From the NCBI RefSeq assembly GCF_019753045.1, contig NZ_JAIELN010000013.1, positions 1 through 64,000 on the forward strand: a stretch of DNA of 64,000 nucleotides, in the 5' to 3' direction. How positions within the stretch are numbered: position 1 is the first letter of the stretch; each line of letters opens with the position of its first letter. The notes below the pieces were generated by a model that worked only from the letters and a program-made list of their open reading frames with translations, made no database searches and was not told the DNA's origin. Of the stretch, positions 36,668 to 46,627 are shown piece by piece. This stretch comes from Hyphomicrobium sp. Lineage in GTDB: Bacteria > Pseudomonadota > Alphaproteobacteria > Rhizobiales > Hyphomicrobiaceae. The position numbers were made by a program, and so were the translations under genes.

Positions 36668-38002
36668 CTAGACCGCGGGCGAGCCGCGCGTTGCAGAGTC
36701 GAAATAGGTATCGAAGCACGCCGCAATGCTTCTCACAAATGGTTGGCCGCGGGGTGTCACTACGAAACCGTTCTCGGCCTTTTCCAGAAGACCTGCGCTG
36801 TCTGCCTCGACCATCTCTCGGCCTTCCAGAATGACGCGCGATGCTAACGCTCCGAAGCGCTCACGGATGTCGGATTCGGAAAAGCTGAAGTCGCACATTA
36901 ATTTCGCGATGACATAGCGTCGAACGCGATCTTCGTCCGTCAGCTTGACGCCTCTTGTCGTGGCGAGCCCTGTCGCTGCAATACGCTTTTCGTATTCGGC
37001 CGGAGACGACACGTTCTGGAAATATGCGCTGCCGAGGGAGGAGATGGATGACGCCCCCACACCGACGAGGGTTTCCGACGTATCGGTGGTATATCCTTGA
37101 AAGTTGCGGCGAACGGGTCCGAGCGCCAAGGGATCGTCCTTCAAGGCGTAATGGTCGAGTCCGACCTGGACGTATCCGGCGGCATTGAGTATGCGCGCGG
37201 CCCTTTGGGACTGGGCAAAGCGTTCGACGCTGTCGGGGAGCGTTTTGGAATCAATAATCGATTGGTGTGCGAAGCGCGCGGGCAGGTGCGCATATCCAAA
37301 GAGCGCGACCCGATTTGGGCGTAGCGAAATAACCTGCTCGACGGTCGCCTCGATTCCAGATCGGGTCTGCAGCGGCAATCCATAAACGAGATCGACGTTG
37401 ACCTTGTCGATGCCGGCATCCCGCAAACTATCTATGCAGGCCGATGTCACTTCGAACGACTGCTGCCGATTGATAGCGGTCTGAACAGCAGGGTCGAAAT
37501 CTTGGACTCCAATCGATACACGATTGACGCCTGCGCCCCTCAGCGCCTGCGCAAGAGACGCGCTCGATTCACGCGGGTCGATCTCAACGGCGAATTCTGC
37601 GGCGGCGTCGATCTCGAAAGAATCGCGAATGGACGCAGCCAACGCCAAAATCTGCTCGGCGGTCAGGATGTTGGGCGAGCCGCCGCCCCAATGCATGTAT
37701 GAAATCTTGTGCTTCGAGAGTCCAAGCTCTGCGAGGGCCAGCAATTCGGCTTCGAGAGCGTTTAAATAGCGGGTCACCGGTTCCTTGGTGCGTGCAACTT
37801 TCATATTGCAGCCGCAGTACCAGCAAAGCTTCTTGCAGTACGGCACATGCACGTAGAGCGAAAACGGCGTGTCGTCCGCCAATTTGGTCAGAGCTGCTGC
37901 GAAGTCCTGAGCGCCGACCGTGTCCCGAAACTGAGCGGCGGTCGGATAGCTCGTATATCGTGGAACGGGAGTGCTCATGCGGCGCACGAAATCTGGAGAC
38001 AT
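36668..38002 (-). CDS. hemN: Oxygen-independent coproporphyrinogen III oxidase HemN
   Basis: HemN is a radical SAM enzyme decarboxylating coproporphyrinogen III without oxygen. The 444-residue protein has CxxxCxxC at Cys56, Cys60 and Cys63 (YCKKLCWYCGC), the MHWGGGSPNILTAEQ motif, GVQDFDPAVQTAINR and the tail of the family (VTPRGQPFVRSIAACFD). It starts four bases after the hemerythrin stop and shares its promoter region with the cbb3 oxidase genes on the other strand, fitting low-oxygen expression. Confidence 0.96.
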   Translation of the reverse strand: MSPDFVRRMSTPVPRYTSYPTAAQFRDTVGAQDFAAALTKLADDTPFSLYVHVPYCKKLCWYCGCNMKVARTKEPVTRYLNALEAELLALAELGLSKHKISYMHWGGGSPNILTAEQILALAASIRDSFEIDAAAEFAVEIDPRESSASLAQALRGAGVNRVSIGVQDFDPAVQTAINRQQSFEVTSACIDSLRDAGIDKVNVDLVYGLPLQTRSGIEATVEQVISLRPNRVALFGYAHLPARFAHQSIIDSKTLPDSVERFAQSQRAARILNAAGYVQVGLDHYALKDDPLALGPVRRNFQGYTTDTSETLVGVGASSISSLGSAYFQNVSSPAEYEKRIAATGLATTRGVKLTDEDRVRRYVIAKLMCDFSFSESDIRERFGALASRVILEGREMVEADSAGLLEKAENGFVVTPRGQPFVRSIAACFDTYFDSATRGSPAV

Positions 38003-38006
38003 CCCG

Positions 38007-38639
38007 TTATTTCTCCTGCCCGAGGGAGGCGGGGCATTTGACGCAGATTGACGATGATGATTTCCCGGCTCTGAGCGTCAGCAGCGGTATTCTGATGCAA
38101 CGGGGATGGTCGCTCGTCATGATCCATTCCTGAAGGCGTGTGAGGTCTTCGACGGTCAGCGCTCTGCGTGCGGCTGGCAAAACAATGCTTTCTTCCCATG
38201 CGATATGGCGGCGCTGGCTTTCGAAATAGCCGCGAAGAATGTAGCCAAGCATCTCTGGGTTCTGTGGCGCGCTGTTTTGCAACGCGTCCGTCAGCGCTTC
38301 GACGAGTTCGTCTGCGATGTCTTCGTCGCACTCGTGCTGCAGGCTGAGGCCCGCCAGTGCCTGAAGGACGGTGTCGTTCGACGACAGCCGCCCTCTGAGA
38401 ATCGGGAAAAGTGCGTCTTCCTCGAATTTCGTGTGCGCCTTTACGCTGCCCTTCAGAATAGAAATCGCGATCACGGCCAACGCCGGTTCGAGCTTGGCCG
38501 GCAGGTTGTCGGCGATGCTTTCCAGAAGAGCGCACAATTCCAATTGTAGGGCGTGCTCTTCTTGAATGATCTCCAGGGGATGGGGTGTCCGGCATACACC
38601 AGCATCATCCAGTCGTTTTGCGGGGCTGGCATCCGTCAT
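38007..38639 (-). CDS. Hemerythrin-like (HHE) domain protein
   Basis: A 210-residue protein with the HHE cation-binding pattern: EEHALQLELC, HTKFEEDALFPIL, LQHECDEDIADEL and RRHIAWEESIVLP. Such domains carry a di-iron site binding oxygen or nitric oxide. The C-terminal part (WIMTSDHPRC, ICVKCPASL) adds a Cys-rich tail that could bind metal. It is the first gene of a two-gene operon with hemN and faces the FNR-type box, which suggests a role in oxygen or NO handling under microaerobic growth. Confidence 0.87.
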   Translation of the reverse strand: MTDASPAKRLDDAGVCRTPHPLEIIQEEHALQLELCALLESIADNLPAKLEPALAVIAISILKGSVKAHTKFEEDALFPILRGRLSSNDTVLQALAGLSLQHECDEDIADELVEALTDALQNSAPQNPEMLGYILRGYFESQRRHIAWEESIVLPAARRALTVEDLTRLQEWIMTSDHPRCIRIPLLTLRAGKSSSSICVKCPASLGQEK

Positions 38640-38707
38640 TGGTGAACCCTCGAAAACTGAGGCCGCGTCTTAGCGATGTGGTTTTACCCCCGCCCTTTAT
38701 GTCGAAC

Positions 38708-38721
38708 ATGACTTAGATCAA
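38708..38721. promoter_or_regulatory. FNR/FixK-type box
   Basis: ATGAC-TTAG-ATCAA matches the FNR/FixK consensus TTGAY-N4-ATCAA with one mismatch. It lies 69 bases before the hemerythrin ATG on the minus side and 58 bases before the ccoN TTG, so one dimer site could drive both. Confidence 0.65.
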
Positions 38722-38778
38722 GGCTGACGGCGATCCGCTGTCCGACTGTGCGTTCCGCATTGGGATCGGGAGGCAGCT

Positions 38779-40443
38779 TTGCAGGACGTATTGGACGAGC
38801 GCTCTGGGCTCAGCGACACGCTGGCGCTGATAAGCGCGGTCATCATCGGCGCGATCGGCCTTGTGTTCGCGCTTGCCGGAGAGGAGGAGATCCTTCGGCT
38901 TCAGGGGCTCATCATATTAGCGGCGGCGGTGGCAGCAGGCTTCTACGTTGCAGCGCATCCGACAAACCTCAGAGAGGAGAAGCGTTCCGGCTACTTCGAC
39001 GGTCCCATTCGCGTTGCGACGGTCGCGTGCGTTTTCTGGGGCATTGCCGGATTTCTCGTTGGCGACATCCTCGCTTGGCAACTTTCGTTTCCGGCGCTGA
39101 ACCTTGATTTGCCGTGGACCAACTTCGGACGCCTGCGGCCGGTTCACACCTCGGCCGTCATTTTCGCGTTCGGCGGCAATGCCCTCATTGCGACATCGCT
39201 TTATGTCGTCCAGCGGACAAGCCAGGCTCGGCTCCCGGGCAAGTGGGCGCCGTGGTTCGTCGTCTGGGGGTATCAGCTTTTCATCGTTATCGCGGCGTCC
39301 GGCTACTTGATGGGCGTGACGCAGGCCAAGGAGTACGCTGAGCCCGAATGGTACGCCGACATATTGCTGACGGTCGTATGGGTCGCCTATCTTCTCGTGT
39401 TTCTCGGTACGCTGAAGGGTCGCCAAGAGCCGCACATCTACGTCGCGAACTGGTTTTTCCTGGGCTTCATCGTCACCGTCGCGATGCTGCATATCGTCAA
39501 TAACCTGGCGCTGCCCGTGTCGTTTCTCGGAACGCTGAGCTATCCGCTCTTTCCCGGCGTTCAGGGCGCCATGACGCAATGGTGGTACGGGCACAATGCC
39601 GTTGGATTCTTTCTGACGGCCGGGTTTCTCGGCATCATGTATTATTTCATTCCGAAACGCGCCGAACGGCCGGTCTATTCCTACCGCTTGTCGATCGTGC
39701 ACTTCTGGTCGCTGATCTTCCTCTACATCTGGGCGGGACCGCACCACCTCCACTACACCGCGCTTCCCGAATGGGCGCAGACGCTCGGCATGACGTTCTC
39801 GATCATGCTCTGGATGCCGTCGTGGGGCGGCATGATCAACGGGCTCATGACGTTGTCCGGTGCCTGGGACAAGCTCAGGACTGATCCGGTCATCCGTCTG
39901 CTCGTCGTCAGCGTGGCGTTCTACGGAATGTCGACGTTCGAAGGGCCGCTGATGTCCATCAAGGAAGTCAACTCGCTCTCGCACTACACAGACTGGACGA
40001 TCGGACACGTCCATTCCGGCGCGCTCGGCTGGGTCGGCATGATCTCGTTCGGCGCCGTCTACTGTCTGGTGCCGTGGCTGTGGAAGCGGCAAGGCCTGTA
40101 TTCGATGAAGCTCGTCGAGTGGCACTTCTGGCTCGCGATGATCGGCATCGTTCTCTACATCTCGTCGATGTGGGTTGCAGGCATCACGCAAGGTCTGATG
40201 TGGCGCGCCTACGACCGCCTCGGCTTCCTCAAATACTCCTTCATCGAAACCGTCGAGGCGATGCACTGGCCGTATGTCATTCGCGCGGCCGGCGGTGCGC
40301 TGTTCCTGCTCGGCGGGTTGATCATGGCCTATAACGTCTGGCGCACGATCCGAGGGGATCAGCCGGTCGATGTCCGTGATCAGCCGGCGGTAGCCGCAGC
40401 GCCTGAGCTGCGTCCCGGCGTCGTCGCAATGCCAGCCGAATAA
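38779..40443 (+). CDS. ccoN: cbb3-type cytochrome c oxidase subunit I CcoN
   Basis: The catalytic subunit with the high-spin haem b3-CuB centre. The 554-residue protein has the conserved [38 protein letters not shown] with CuB-ligand histidines, [17 protein letters not shown], and [18 protein letters not shown] of the CcoN family. TTG at 38779 is the start, with GGGAGG five bases upstream. It begins the ccoNOQPGHIS cluster. Confidence 0.97.
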   Translation: MQDVLDERSGLSDTLALISAVIIGAIGLVFALAGEEEILRLQGLIILAAAVAAGFYVAAHPTNLREEKRSGYFDGPIRVATVACVFWGIAGFLVGDILAWQLSFPALNLDLPWTNFGRLRPVHTSAVIFAFGGNALIATSLYVVQRTSQARLPGKWAPWFVVWGYQLFIVIAASGYLMGVTQAKEYAEPEWYADILLTVVWVAYLLVFLGTLKGRQEPHIYVANWFFLGFIVTVAMLHIVNNLALPVSFLGTLSYPLFPGVQGAMTQWWYGHNAVGFFLTAGFLGIMYYFIPKRAERPVYSYRLSIVHFWSLIFLYIWAGPHHLHYTALPEWAQTLGMTFSIMLWMPSWGGMINGLMTLSGAWDKLRTDPVIRLLVVSVAFYGMSTFEGPLMSIKEVNSLSHYTDWTIGHVHSGALGWVGMISFGAVYCLVPWLWKRQGLYSMKLVEWHFWLAMIGIVLYISSMWVAGITQGLMWRAYDRLGFLKYSFIETVEAMHWPYVIRAAGGALFLLGGLIMAYNVWRTIRGDQPVDVRDQPAVAAAPELRPGVVAMPAE

Positions 40444-40457
40444 CGGGAGCGATAATC

Positions 40458-41195
40458 GTGAACCACGCCATTTTCGAGCGAAACTCGATTATACTTCTGA
40501 TCGGTGCGCTGATTGTCGTTTCGATTGGCGGCATCGTCGAGATCGCGCCGCTGTTCTACGTTCAGTCGACGATCGAGAAGGTGCAGGGCATGCGGCCCTA
40601 TTCGCCGCTCGAGCTTGCCGGCCGCGACATCTACGTGCGCGAGGGCTGCTATAACTGTCACAGCCAAATGATCCGCTCACTTCGTGACGAGGTCGAACGC
40701 TACGGCCACTACTCTCTGGCCGCGGAGAGCATGTACGACTATCCGTTCCAGTGGGGCTCGAAGCGAACGGGGCCCGACCTTGCACGCGTCGGCGGCAAGT
40801 ATTCGGACGCCTGGCATGTCGAGCATATGCGCGATCCGCGCGCGGTCGTGCCTGCTTCGATCATGCCTGGCTATCCGTTTCTCGATCGCACGCTTCTCGA
40901 TTACTCGAACATTTCGAAGCGCATGAAGGCGTTGAAGGAGCTCGGCGTTCCTTATAGCGACGAGATGATTACGAGCGCGGGTAAGGACGTCGTTGCGCAG
41001 ATATCGCCCGACACCAAAGAAGCAAAGGCGCTCGTCGCGCGCTACCCGAAGGCGCAGGTGCGGAAGTTCGACGGCCAGTCGCCGGGGGAGAACGTCGAGC
41101 CCACGGAACTCGATGCCGTCATCGCTTATCTGCAAATGCTCGGCACGCTCGTCGACTTCACGAAGTTCGATGCGAGTGGTCCAAACCTTCGATAA
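40458..41195 (+). CDS. ccoO: cbb3 oxidase mono-haem subunit CcoO
   Basis: A membrane-anchored cytochrome c. The 245-residue protein has one N-terminal helix and a CxxCH (Cys64, Cys67, His68 in CYNCHSQM), followed by [30 protein letters not shown] and the axial methionine region. GTG 40458 is the start with GGGAGC upstream. The gene lies 14 bases after ccoN. Confidence 0.97.
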   Translation: MNHAIFERNSIILLIGALIVVSIGGIVEIAPLFYVQSTIEKVQGMRPYSPLELAGRDIYVREGCYNCHSQMIRSLRDEVERYGHYSLAAESMYDYPFQWGSKRTGPDLARVGGKYSDAWHVEHMRDPRAVVPASIMPGYPFLDRTLLDYSNISKRMKALKELGVPYSDEMITSAGKDVVAQISPDTKEAKALVARYPKAQVRKFDGQSPGENVEPTELDAVIAYLQMLGTLVDFTKFDASGPNLR

Positions 41196-41208
41196 GGGGA
41201 GCTCGGTC

Positions 41209-41385
41209 TTGGCCTACGAAGACATTCAAATGGTCACGCAGATTGCGTCGCTGGCAATTTTCGCCAGCATCACGATCGCGGCATACATCTACGCCTTCCG
41301 CAGAAGCAACAAAGCCAAGTTCGCGGCGGCTGCGGAAATCCCTTTCCGCGCCGATGTGCTCCCGGCCGATGAGGATAAACGATGA
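41209..41385 (+). CDS. ccoQ: cbb3 oxidase small subunit CcoQ
   Basis: A 58-residue subunit with one membrane segment (ASLAIFASITIAAYIYAF), starting at TTG 41209 after GGGGAG. The short C-terminal tail is charged (RADVLPADEDKR). CcoQ stabilises the oxidase in contact with CcoN. The gene is too short for many gene callers; its stop overlaps ccoP ATG. Confidence 0.9.
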   Translation: MAYEDIQMVTQIASLAIFASITIAAYIYAFRRSNKAKFAAAAEIPFRADVLPADEDKR

Positions 41386-42305
41386 GCCATGGCAAGAAAA
41401 TCGACGACGTGACGGGCGTCGAGACGACTGGACATGTTTGGGATGGCGACATCTCAGAGCTCAATAAGCCGTTGCCCAGGTGGTGGCTCTACACCTTCTA
41501 TGCCTGTATTTTGTGGTCGATCGGCTATTGGGTCGTCTATCCGGCGTGGCCGACGATCAACGGCTACACGAAGGGCGTACTGAACTACAGCCAGCGCGAA
41601 CAGGTGCAGCAAGATATCGAGGCGTGGAAGTCAGGCCACGCAAAATATCGCACGCAGATCGCCGAGATGTCGCTCGCAGACATTCGCAAGAACGACGAGT
41701 TGTTCCAGTTCTCGATTGCGGGCGGTGCGGCGCTGTTTGGCGAGAATTGCGCGGGCTGCCACGGGCGGGGCGCGCAGGGCGGTATCGGCTATCCTAACCT
41801 CAACGATGACGACTGGCTGTGGGGCGGTGATCTCGAAAAAATTCATCAAACCATTGCCTTCGGCATAAGAAGCGGCAATCCGAAGGCACACGATACGGCG
41901 ATGCCGCACTTCGGAACCGACAAGATTCTCGACGAGGCGCAGATCCGAGACGCCGCCAATTTCGTCCGCTCGTTCTCGCATCTCGACGTCGATCAAGAAG
42001 CGGCAAAGAGAGGCTCGCAGATCTTCGCTGACAATTGTGCCGCGTGCCACGGCGATCAGGGCAAAGGCAATCAGGAATTGGGTGCACCCAACCTGACGGA
42101 CGCTATCTGGCTTTACGGCAACTCGCAGGAGGCCGTGATGCAGAGCATCCGAACCGGGCGTGGCGGCGCGATGCCGGCGTGGTCCGAGCGTCTCGATCCG
42201 GTCGCGGTAAAAATGCTGGCGCTCTTCGTCTATTCCCTCGGCGGAGGGCAAGCTGAAGCTGCGAGTGCCTCCGCTCCCGCGGCAGGCGCGGACAAACAGA
42301 AATGA
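41382..42305 (+). CDS. ccoP: cbb3 oxidase di-haem subunit CcoP
   Basis: The electron-entry cytochrome c. An N-terminal membrane region (WWLYTFYACILWSIGYWVVYP) is followed by two CxxCH motifs, Cys123/Cys126/His127 (CAGCHGRG) and Cys219/Cys222/His223 (CAACHGDQG). 307 residues, with an Ala-rich tail. Overlaps ccoG by four bases, ATGA. Confidence 0.97.
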   Translation: MSHGKKIDDVTGVETTGHVWDGDISELNKPLPRWWLYTFYACILWSIGYWVVYPAWPTINGYTKGVLNYSQREQVQQDIEAWKSGHAKYRTQIAEMSLADIRKNDELFQFSIAGGAALFGENCAGCHGRGAQGGIGYPNLNDDDWLWGGDLEKIHQTIAFGIRSGNPKAHDTAMPHFGTDKILDEAQIRDAANFVRSFSHLDVDQEAAKRGSQIFADNCAACHGDQGKGNQELGAPNLTDAIWLYGNSQEAVMQSIRTGRGGAMPAWSERLDPVAVKMLALFVYSLGGGQAEAASASAPAAGADKQK

Positions 42306-43780
42306 ACACGATGGACCGACCGAACAAGTTTCTGATTGGAGGAGGAGACGAGGGGCGCCCCAAGCCGCCTCCGCGGCAGTCGGACTACGTGCCGAGAAAG
42401 AAGATCTATCCCAAGCGTGCGCGAGGGACCTTCCGCGGCATCAAGTGGATCGTGATGGCGGTTACACTCGCGATCTACTACGTGGTGCCGTGGTTGCGGT
42501 GGAACCGCGGCGAGGGCCTGCCCGATCAAGCCATCCTGTTCGACTTCGCCAATCAGCGCCTGTTGTTCGGCCCCATCGAAATCTGGGCGCAGGAATTTTA
42601 CTACGTCACCGGGCTCCTTGTTCTCGGAGCGCTGTCGCTCTTTCTCGTCACCTCGATCGCCGGCCGCATGTGGTGCGGATACGCTTGCCCGCAAACGGTC
42701 TGGACGGACCTGATGATTGCCGTCGAGCGTTTCTGGCAAGGCGATCGCAATGCGCAGTTGCGCCTCGATGGCCAGCCGTGGACATTCGAAAAGATCTGGA
42801 AGAAATCGATAACCCATCTGTCGTGGCTGGCGATTTCGGTCGCAACGGGCGGTGCGTTGGTTTTCTATTTCGGTGATGCGCCGACACTTGCCATTGAGCT
42901 GGTGCACGGTACGGCACCGACCGTCGCCTATTTCTTCCTCGGACTGTTCACGTTGACGACTTATTTGCTTGGCGGGCTCGCCCGCGAGCAGGTCTGCATT
43001 TACATGTGTCCTTGGCCACGCATTCAGGGCGCGATGGTCGATCGCGATTCTCTTCTCATTTCCTATCGGGAGCTTCGGGGCGAACCACGCGGCGCCCACA
43101 AGACGGGCACGACGTGGGATGGCCGTGGCGACTGCATTGACTGCAAGGCCTGCGTTGCGGTCTGTCCCACGGGTATCGACATTCGCGATGGATCGCAGCT
43201 CGAATGTATCCAGTGTGCGCTCTGCATCGACGCGTGTAACGAGATAATGGATCGGGTCGGCCGGCCGCGCGAACTCATCGCCTATACGACTATCGGCAAC
43301 CTTTCCAACGCCACGAGTTCGCCGCGCGAGGGCTGGCGGATCATTCGTCCGCGCACGATCCTTTATACGGTTATGATCACGCTTGTGGCGTCTCTCATGG
43401 GATGGTCGCTGCTCAACCGCGCAGACTTCGAGTTCAGCGTCATCCAGGATCGCAATCCGCTTTTCGTTGTGTTGAGCGATGGCGGACTGCGCAACGGCTA
43501 CATGATCAAGATCGCGAACAAGGTCGAAGGGGTGCGACACTTCAAGTTGCGCTTCAGCGGACCGGCCGATCTTCAGCCGAAGTTTGTGGAGTTCGACGGC
43601 ACCGACCCGACGATAGAAGTCAACCCATCAGAAGTCAGAGCTGTCAAAGTCTTCCTGTTGCTCTCAGGCGCCCAAAGGAAAGAACTGAGGTCGGATGCCG
43701 AGCCCGTTACGATCGAGCTCCAGGATCTTGATAGCGGCCAGACGGCATCGCGCGCCACGACATTCAGGAGTCCGCAATGA
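42302..43780 (+). CDS. ccoG: Cytochrome oxidase accessory protein CcoG
   Basis: CcoG is a membrane-bound iron-sulfur protein needed for cbb3 assembly, thought to reduce copper. The 492-residue protein has four or five membrane segments, a CxxCxxCxxxCP cluster pair (CIDCKACVAVCPTG, ECIQCALCIDACNE) and a WCGYACPQTVWTDL upstream motif, then a large periplasmic C-terminal domain. Overlap on both sides couples it to ccoP and ccoH. Confidence 0.95.
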   Translation: MNTMDRPNKFLIGGGDEGRPKPPPRQSDYVPRKKIYPKRARGTFRGIKWIVMAVTLAIYYVVPWLRWNRGEGLPDQAILFDFANQRLLFGPIEIWAQEFYYVTGLLVLGALSLFLVTSIAGRMWCGYACPQTVWTDLMIAVERFWQGDRNAQLRLDGQPWTFEKIWKKSITHLSWLAISVATGGALVFYFGDAPTLAIELVHGTAPTVAYFFLGLFTLTTYLLGGLAREQVCIYMCPWPRIQGAMVDRDSLLISYRELRGEPRGAHKTGTTWDGRGDCIDCKACVAVCPTGIDIRDGSQLECIQCALCIDACNEIMDRVGRPRELIAYTTIGNLSNATSSPREGWRIIRPRTILYTVMITLVASLMGWSLLNRADFEFSVIQDRNPLFVVLSDGGLRNGYMIKIANKVEGVRHFKLRFSGPADLQPKFVEFDGTDPTIEVNPSEVRAVKVFLLLSGAQRKELRSDAEPVTIELQDLDSGQTASRATTFRSPQ

Positions 43781-44265
43781 GCGTCGCAGTATCAAAAGGT
43801 TCGCTTCGCGGGTGGCATGTCTTCGCGATCCTGGCCGGGTTCTTTCTTACAGTGACGGCCGTGGATGCGGTTATGATCACCAAAGCTGTTTCTACGTTCA
43901 GCGGCGACACCGCCGACGCCTATCGCAAAGGCTTGGCCTACAATCAAACGCTTCAGGAAGAGGCGGATCAGAACCGGCTCGGATGGCATGAAAGCCGAAC
44001 GTTCGATTCCAAAACAGGCCGCATTGCGATTGCGTTGACGGATGAGAACCGGCAACCCATCGATGGTTTGCTCGTGAAGGCGGAAATCGGGCGTGCGACA
44101 ACCGACATATTCGATCGCCGGTTCGACTTGGCGCCCACGGGGAACGGGGCTTACGCCGCCGACATTTCAGGACTTTCGGAAGGCACATGGACGCTTTCCG
44201 TCACCGCTATGGAGAAGGACAAGGTCATTTATAGATCGAGGGAACGGATATGGAAGCAGCCCTAG
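43777..44265 (+). CDS. ccoH: cbb3 oxidase assembly protein CcoH (FixH)
   Basis: FixH-family protein with one N-terminal membrane helix (WHVFAILAGFFLTVTAVDAVMI) and a periplasmic beta domain ending in LSVTAMEKDKVIYRSRERI. 162 residues. It forms part of the cbb3 assembly machinery; exact mechanism unknown. The gene overlaps ccoI by 16 bases. Confidence 0.93.
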   Translation: MSVAVSKGSLRGWHVFAILAGFFLTVTAVDAVMITKAVSTFSGDTADAYRKGLAYNQTLQEEADQNRLGWHESRTFDSKTGRIAIALTDENRQPIDGLLVKAEIGRATTDIFDRRFDLAPTGNGAYAADISGLSEGTWTLSVTAMEKDKVIYRSRERIWKQP

Positions 44266-46445
44266 ACGCCGGGCTCGCCGCGCAGGCGCCAGGCGCAGAG
44301 GCGCGGCAGACTATCGTGCTTTCGGTCCCGAGCATCGTTTGCGGGAACTGCATCCGTTCCGTTGAAAATACTCTGCGCGCGCTCCGTGGCGTCGAGGCGG
44401 CCCGCGCGAACCTGACGACCAAGCGCGTATCCGTCGTGGTCGACCCGTCTGTCCGCTCTACGATCGACCTCGCAGCGGCTCTCGAGCATGCTGGATTTCC
44501 CGCTGCGCCGTTGATCGAGAACGCCGAAACGGAGCAGGCCGCGCGTGTGAGCGAGCTTATTCCTCGTCTCGGTGTTGCCGGGTTTGCGGCCGGAAACATC
44601 ATGATGCTGTCCGTGGCGGTCTGGTCCGGAGAGGCCAGTGACATGGACAGTTCCCTCATGGATCTGTTCCATTGGTTGTCGGCGCTCATCGCACTGCCGG
44701 CCGTCGCCTACGCAGGTCAACCCTTCTTCAAGTCGGCGCTTGCTGCATTGAGGTCCCGGCGCCTCAACATGGATGTGCCCATTTCGCTCGGCGTGCTGCT
44801 GGCGACAGGCATGAGTCTGTTCCAGACGATGCGCAGTTCGGAGCAGGTCTACTTCGATGCCTCGACGTCTCTACTGTTCTTTTTGCTGATCGGGAGAGTG
44901 CTCGACGAGCGCATGCGGACCAAGGCGCGCGGAGCGGCAGAGAATCTGATTGGGCTCAGGGCGACGAACGCGACACTCGTCGCTCCGGATCAAACGACCA
45001 AGCTCGTGCTTGCGAGCACGCTCAAGCCGGGCATGATCATTGCCGTCGCCGCGGGCGAGCGCATTGCGGGTGACGGGCAGGTGATCTCCGGCCAGAGCGA
45101 TATCGACGAGAGCCTGATCAGCGGCGAAACCCGGCCGCGCGCCGTTTCGATCGGCGATACCGTCTATGCGGGCACGATCAATTGTGCCGGCACCCTGCGG
45201 GTGCGGATCACAGCCGCGGAAGACAACACGCTTCTCAGCGAAATTGGCCGCTTGATGCTCAACGCCGAGCAAAGCCGCGGCCGCTATGTTCGGCTTGCAG
45301 ATCGCGCCTCGCAAATATACGCGCCCGCAGTCCATGTTCTCGGACTGCTCACGTTCATCCTATGGATGGCGCTCGGCGCGCCGTGGGATCAATCTCTCAC
45401 GCACGCAATCGCCGTTCTCATTATTACGTGCCCGTGCGCCTTGGCACTCGCTGTGCCCGCCGTGCAGGTCGCTGCGATGAGCCGTCTGTTCAGCAAAGGC
45501 GTTATTGTCAAAGCTCCTGATGGGCTCGAACGTCTCGCCGAAATCGATTGCGTCGTCTTCGACAAGACGGGAACTCTGACGACTGGAGAGCTGCGGCTCG
45601 AGACGAGCGATGGCGTCGATGTGGCTGCTCTCGGCCGGGCAGGATCGATTGCAGGGATGAGCAAGCATCCATTCGCGCAAGCTCTGGCTAAGGCTGCTCG
45701 TGCGGAGGGTATTCAAACGCGCGCCGTTGAGGGCGTCGAAGAAGTTCCGGGTTCTGGGCTCGTCACGACGTCGATGGGCTTTGAGGAGAAGGTAGGCTCG
45801 GCCGCGTGGGTAGGTGTCGAGGATCGCAACGCGTCGATCTGGTACGTGGCCGAAGGCAAGCCTGCTGTCGGCTTCGTGTTCGTGGATGAATTACGGAAGG
45901 ACGCGTCCGCGTGCGTTTCTGAACTCCGGCGCGCGGGATATCTCGTCAAACTATTATCCGGAGACCGGCGCACCGCCGTTGCGCAAACGGCTGCCGCTTG
46001 CGGCATCGAGGATTGGACTGCGGAGGTTCGTCCAGACCAGAAGTTGGACGCAATCGAAGTCCTGAAGGCGCGAGGATACAAGACGCTGATGGTCGGCGAC
46101 GGCCTCAACGATGCGCCGGCGCTTGCTGCCGGACATGCCTCGCTATCGCCTGCATCCGCCATCGACATTGCTCAGACCACGGCGGACGCCGTTTTTCAAG
46201 GCGACGTTCTTCGCCCGGTCATAGAGGCGCTGTCGGTCGCAAAGGCCGCACGCCGCTTAGCGTTGCAGAACTTTGCGATCGCAATTGTCTACAATTCGAT
46301 TTTCGTGCCGCTCGCGATGGCCGGTTACGTGACGCCTTTGATTGCGGCGCTCGCCATGTCGGGATCATCGATCATGGTCACAGCTAACGCGCTTCGTCTT
46401 CGCTCGAAGGCCTTGCGCCTTCCAAACGTCGGAGCATCGGCATGA
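44250..46445 (+). CDS. ccoI: Copper P-type ATPase CcoI (FixI)
   Basis: CcoI exports or supplies copper to the cbb3 oxidase. The 731-residue protein has an N-terminal HMA with CxxC at Cys31 and Cys34 (CGNCIRS), eight membrane segments, a CPC motif in TCPCALALAV around residue 395, the phosphorylation motif DKTGTLT around residue 437, and GDGLNDAPALAAG. All features of a P1B ATPase are intact. Start as given; it overlaps ccoH. Confidence 0.96.
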   Translation: MEAALDAGLAAQAPGAEARQTIVLSVPSIVCGNCIRSVENTLRALRGVEAARANLTTKRVSVVVDPSVRSTIDLAAALEHAGFPAAPLIENAETEQAARVSELIPRLGVAGFAAGNIMMLSVAVWSGEASDMDSSLMDLFHWLSALIALPAVAYAGQPFFKSALAALRSRRLNMDVPISLGVLLATGMSLFQTMRSSEQVYFDASTSLLFFLLIGRVLDERMRTKARGAAENLIGLRATNATLVAPDQTTKLVLASTLKPGMIIAVAAGERIAGDGQVISGQSDIDESLISGETRPRAVSIGDTVYAGTINCAGTLRVRITAAEDNTLLSEIGRLMLNAEQSRGRYVRLADRASQIYAPAVHVLGLLTFILWMALGAPWDQSLTHAIAVLIITCPCALALAVPAVQVAAMSRLFSKGVIVKAPDGLERLAEIDCVVFDKTGTLTTGELRLETSDGVDVAALGRAGSIAGMSKHPFAQALAKAARAEGIQTRAVEGVEEVPGSGLVTTSMGFEEKVGSAAWVGVEDRNASIWYVAEGKPAVGFVFVDELRKDASACVSELRRAGYLVKLLSGDRRTAVAQTAAACGIEDWTAEVRPDQKLDAIEVLKARGYKTLMVGDGLNDAPALAAGHASLSPASAIDIAQTTADAVFQGDVLRPVIEALSVAKAARRLALQNFAIAIVYNSIFVPLAMAGYVTPLIAALAMSGSSIMVTANALRLRSKALRLPNVGASA

Positions 46446-46627
46446 CCTCGCTTGCTTGGCTCGTTCCTGCTGCGCTGACTCTCGGGATGATGGGGCTCGC
46501 CGCCTTCCTCTGGGCACTCCGGAGCGGCCAATTTGACGATCTCGAAGGCGCCAAGTGGCGCGCGATCAGCGATGACAACGATCGCATGGCGACGGAATCG
46601 GATCGGAGCCGAGGAGACGATGTTTAG
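46442..46627 (+). CDS. ccoS: cbb3 oxidase maturation protein CcoS
   Basis: The 61-residue protein has a hydrophobic segment LVPAALTLGMMGLAAFLWAL and the family hallmark RSGQFDDLEGAKWRAISDD. CcoS is needed for haem and copper insertion. Its ATG overlaps the ccoI stop by four bases and its tail overlaps the next gene by eight bases. Confidence 0.95.
   Translation: MTSLAWLVPAALTLGMMGLAAFLWALRSGQFDDLEGAKWRAISDDNDRMATESDRSRGDDV

Noticed and set aside
38917-40266. Frame of 449 residues on the minus strand opposite ccoN
   Set aside because: Arg/His/Asp-rich shadow of ccoN without membrane helices or a family motif.
42230-43540. Frame of 436 residues on the minus strand opposite ccoP and ccoG
   Set aside because: Shadow frame with Arg/Asp/Ala composition; the cco genes on the other strand are certain.
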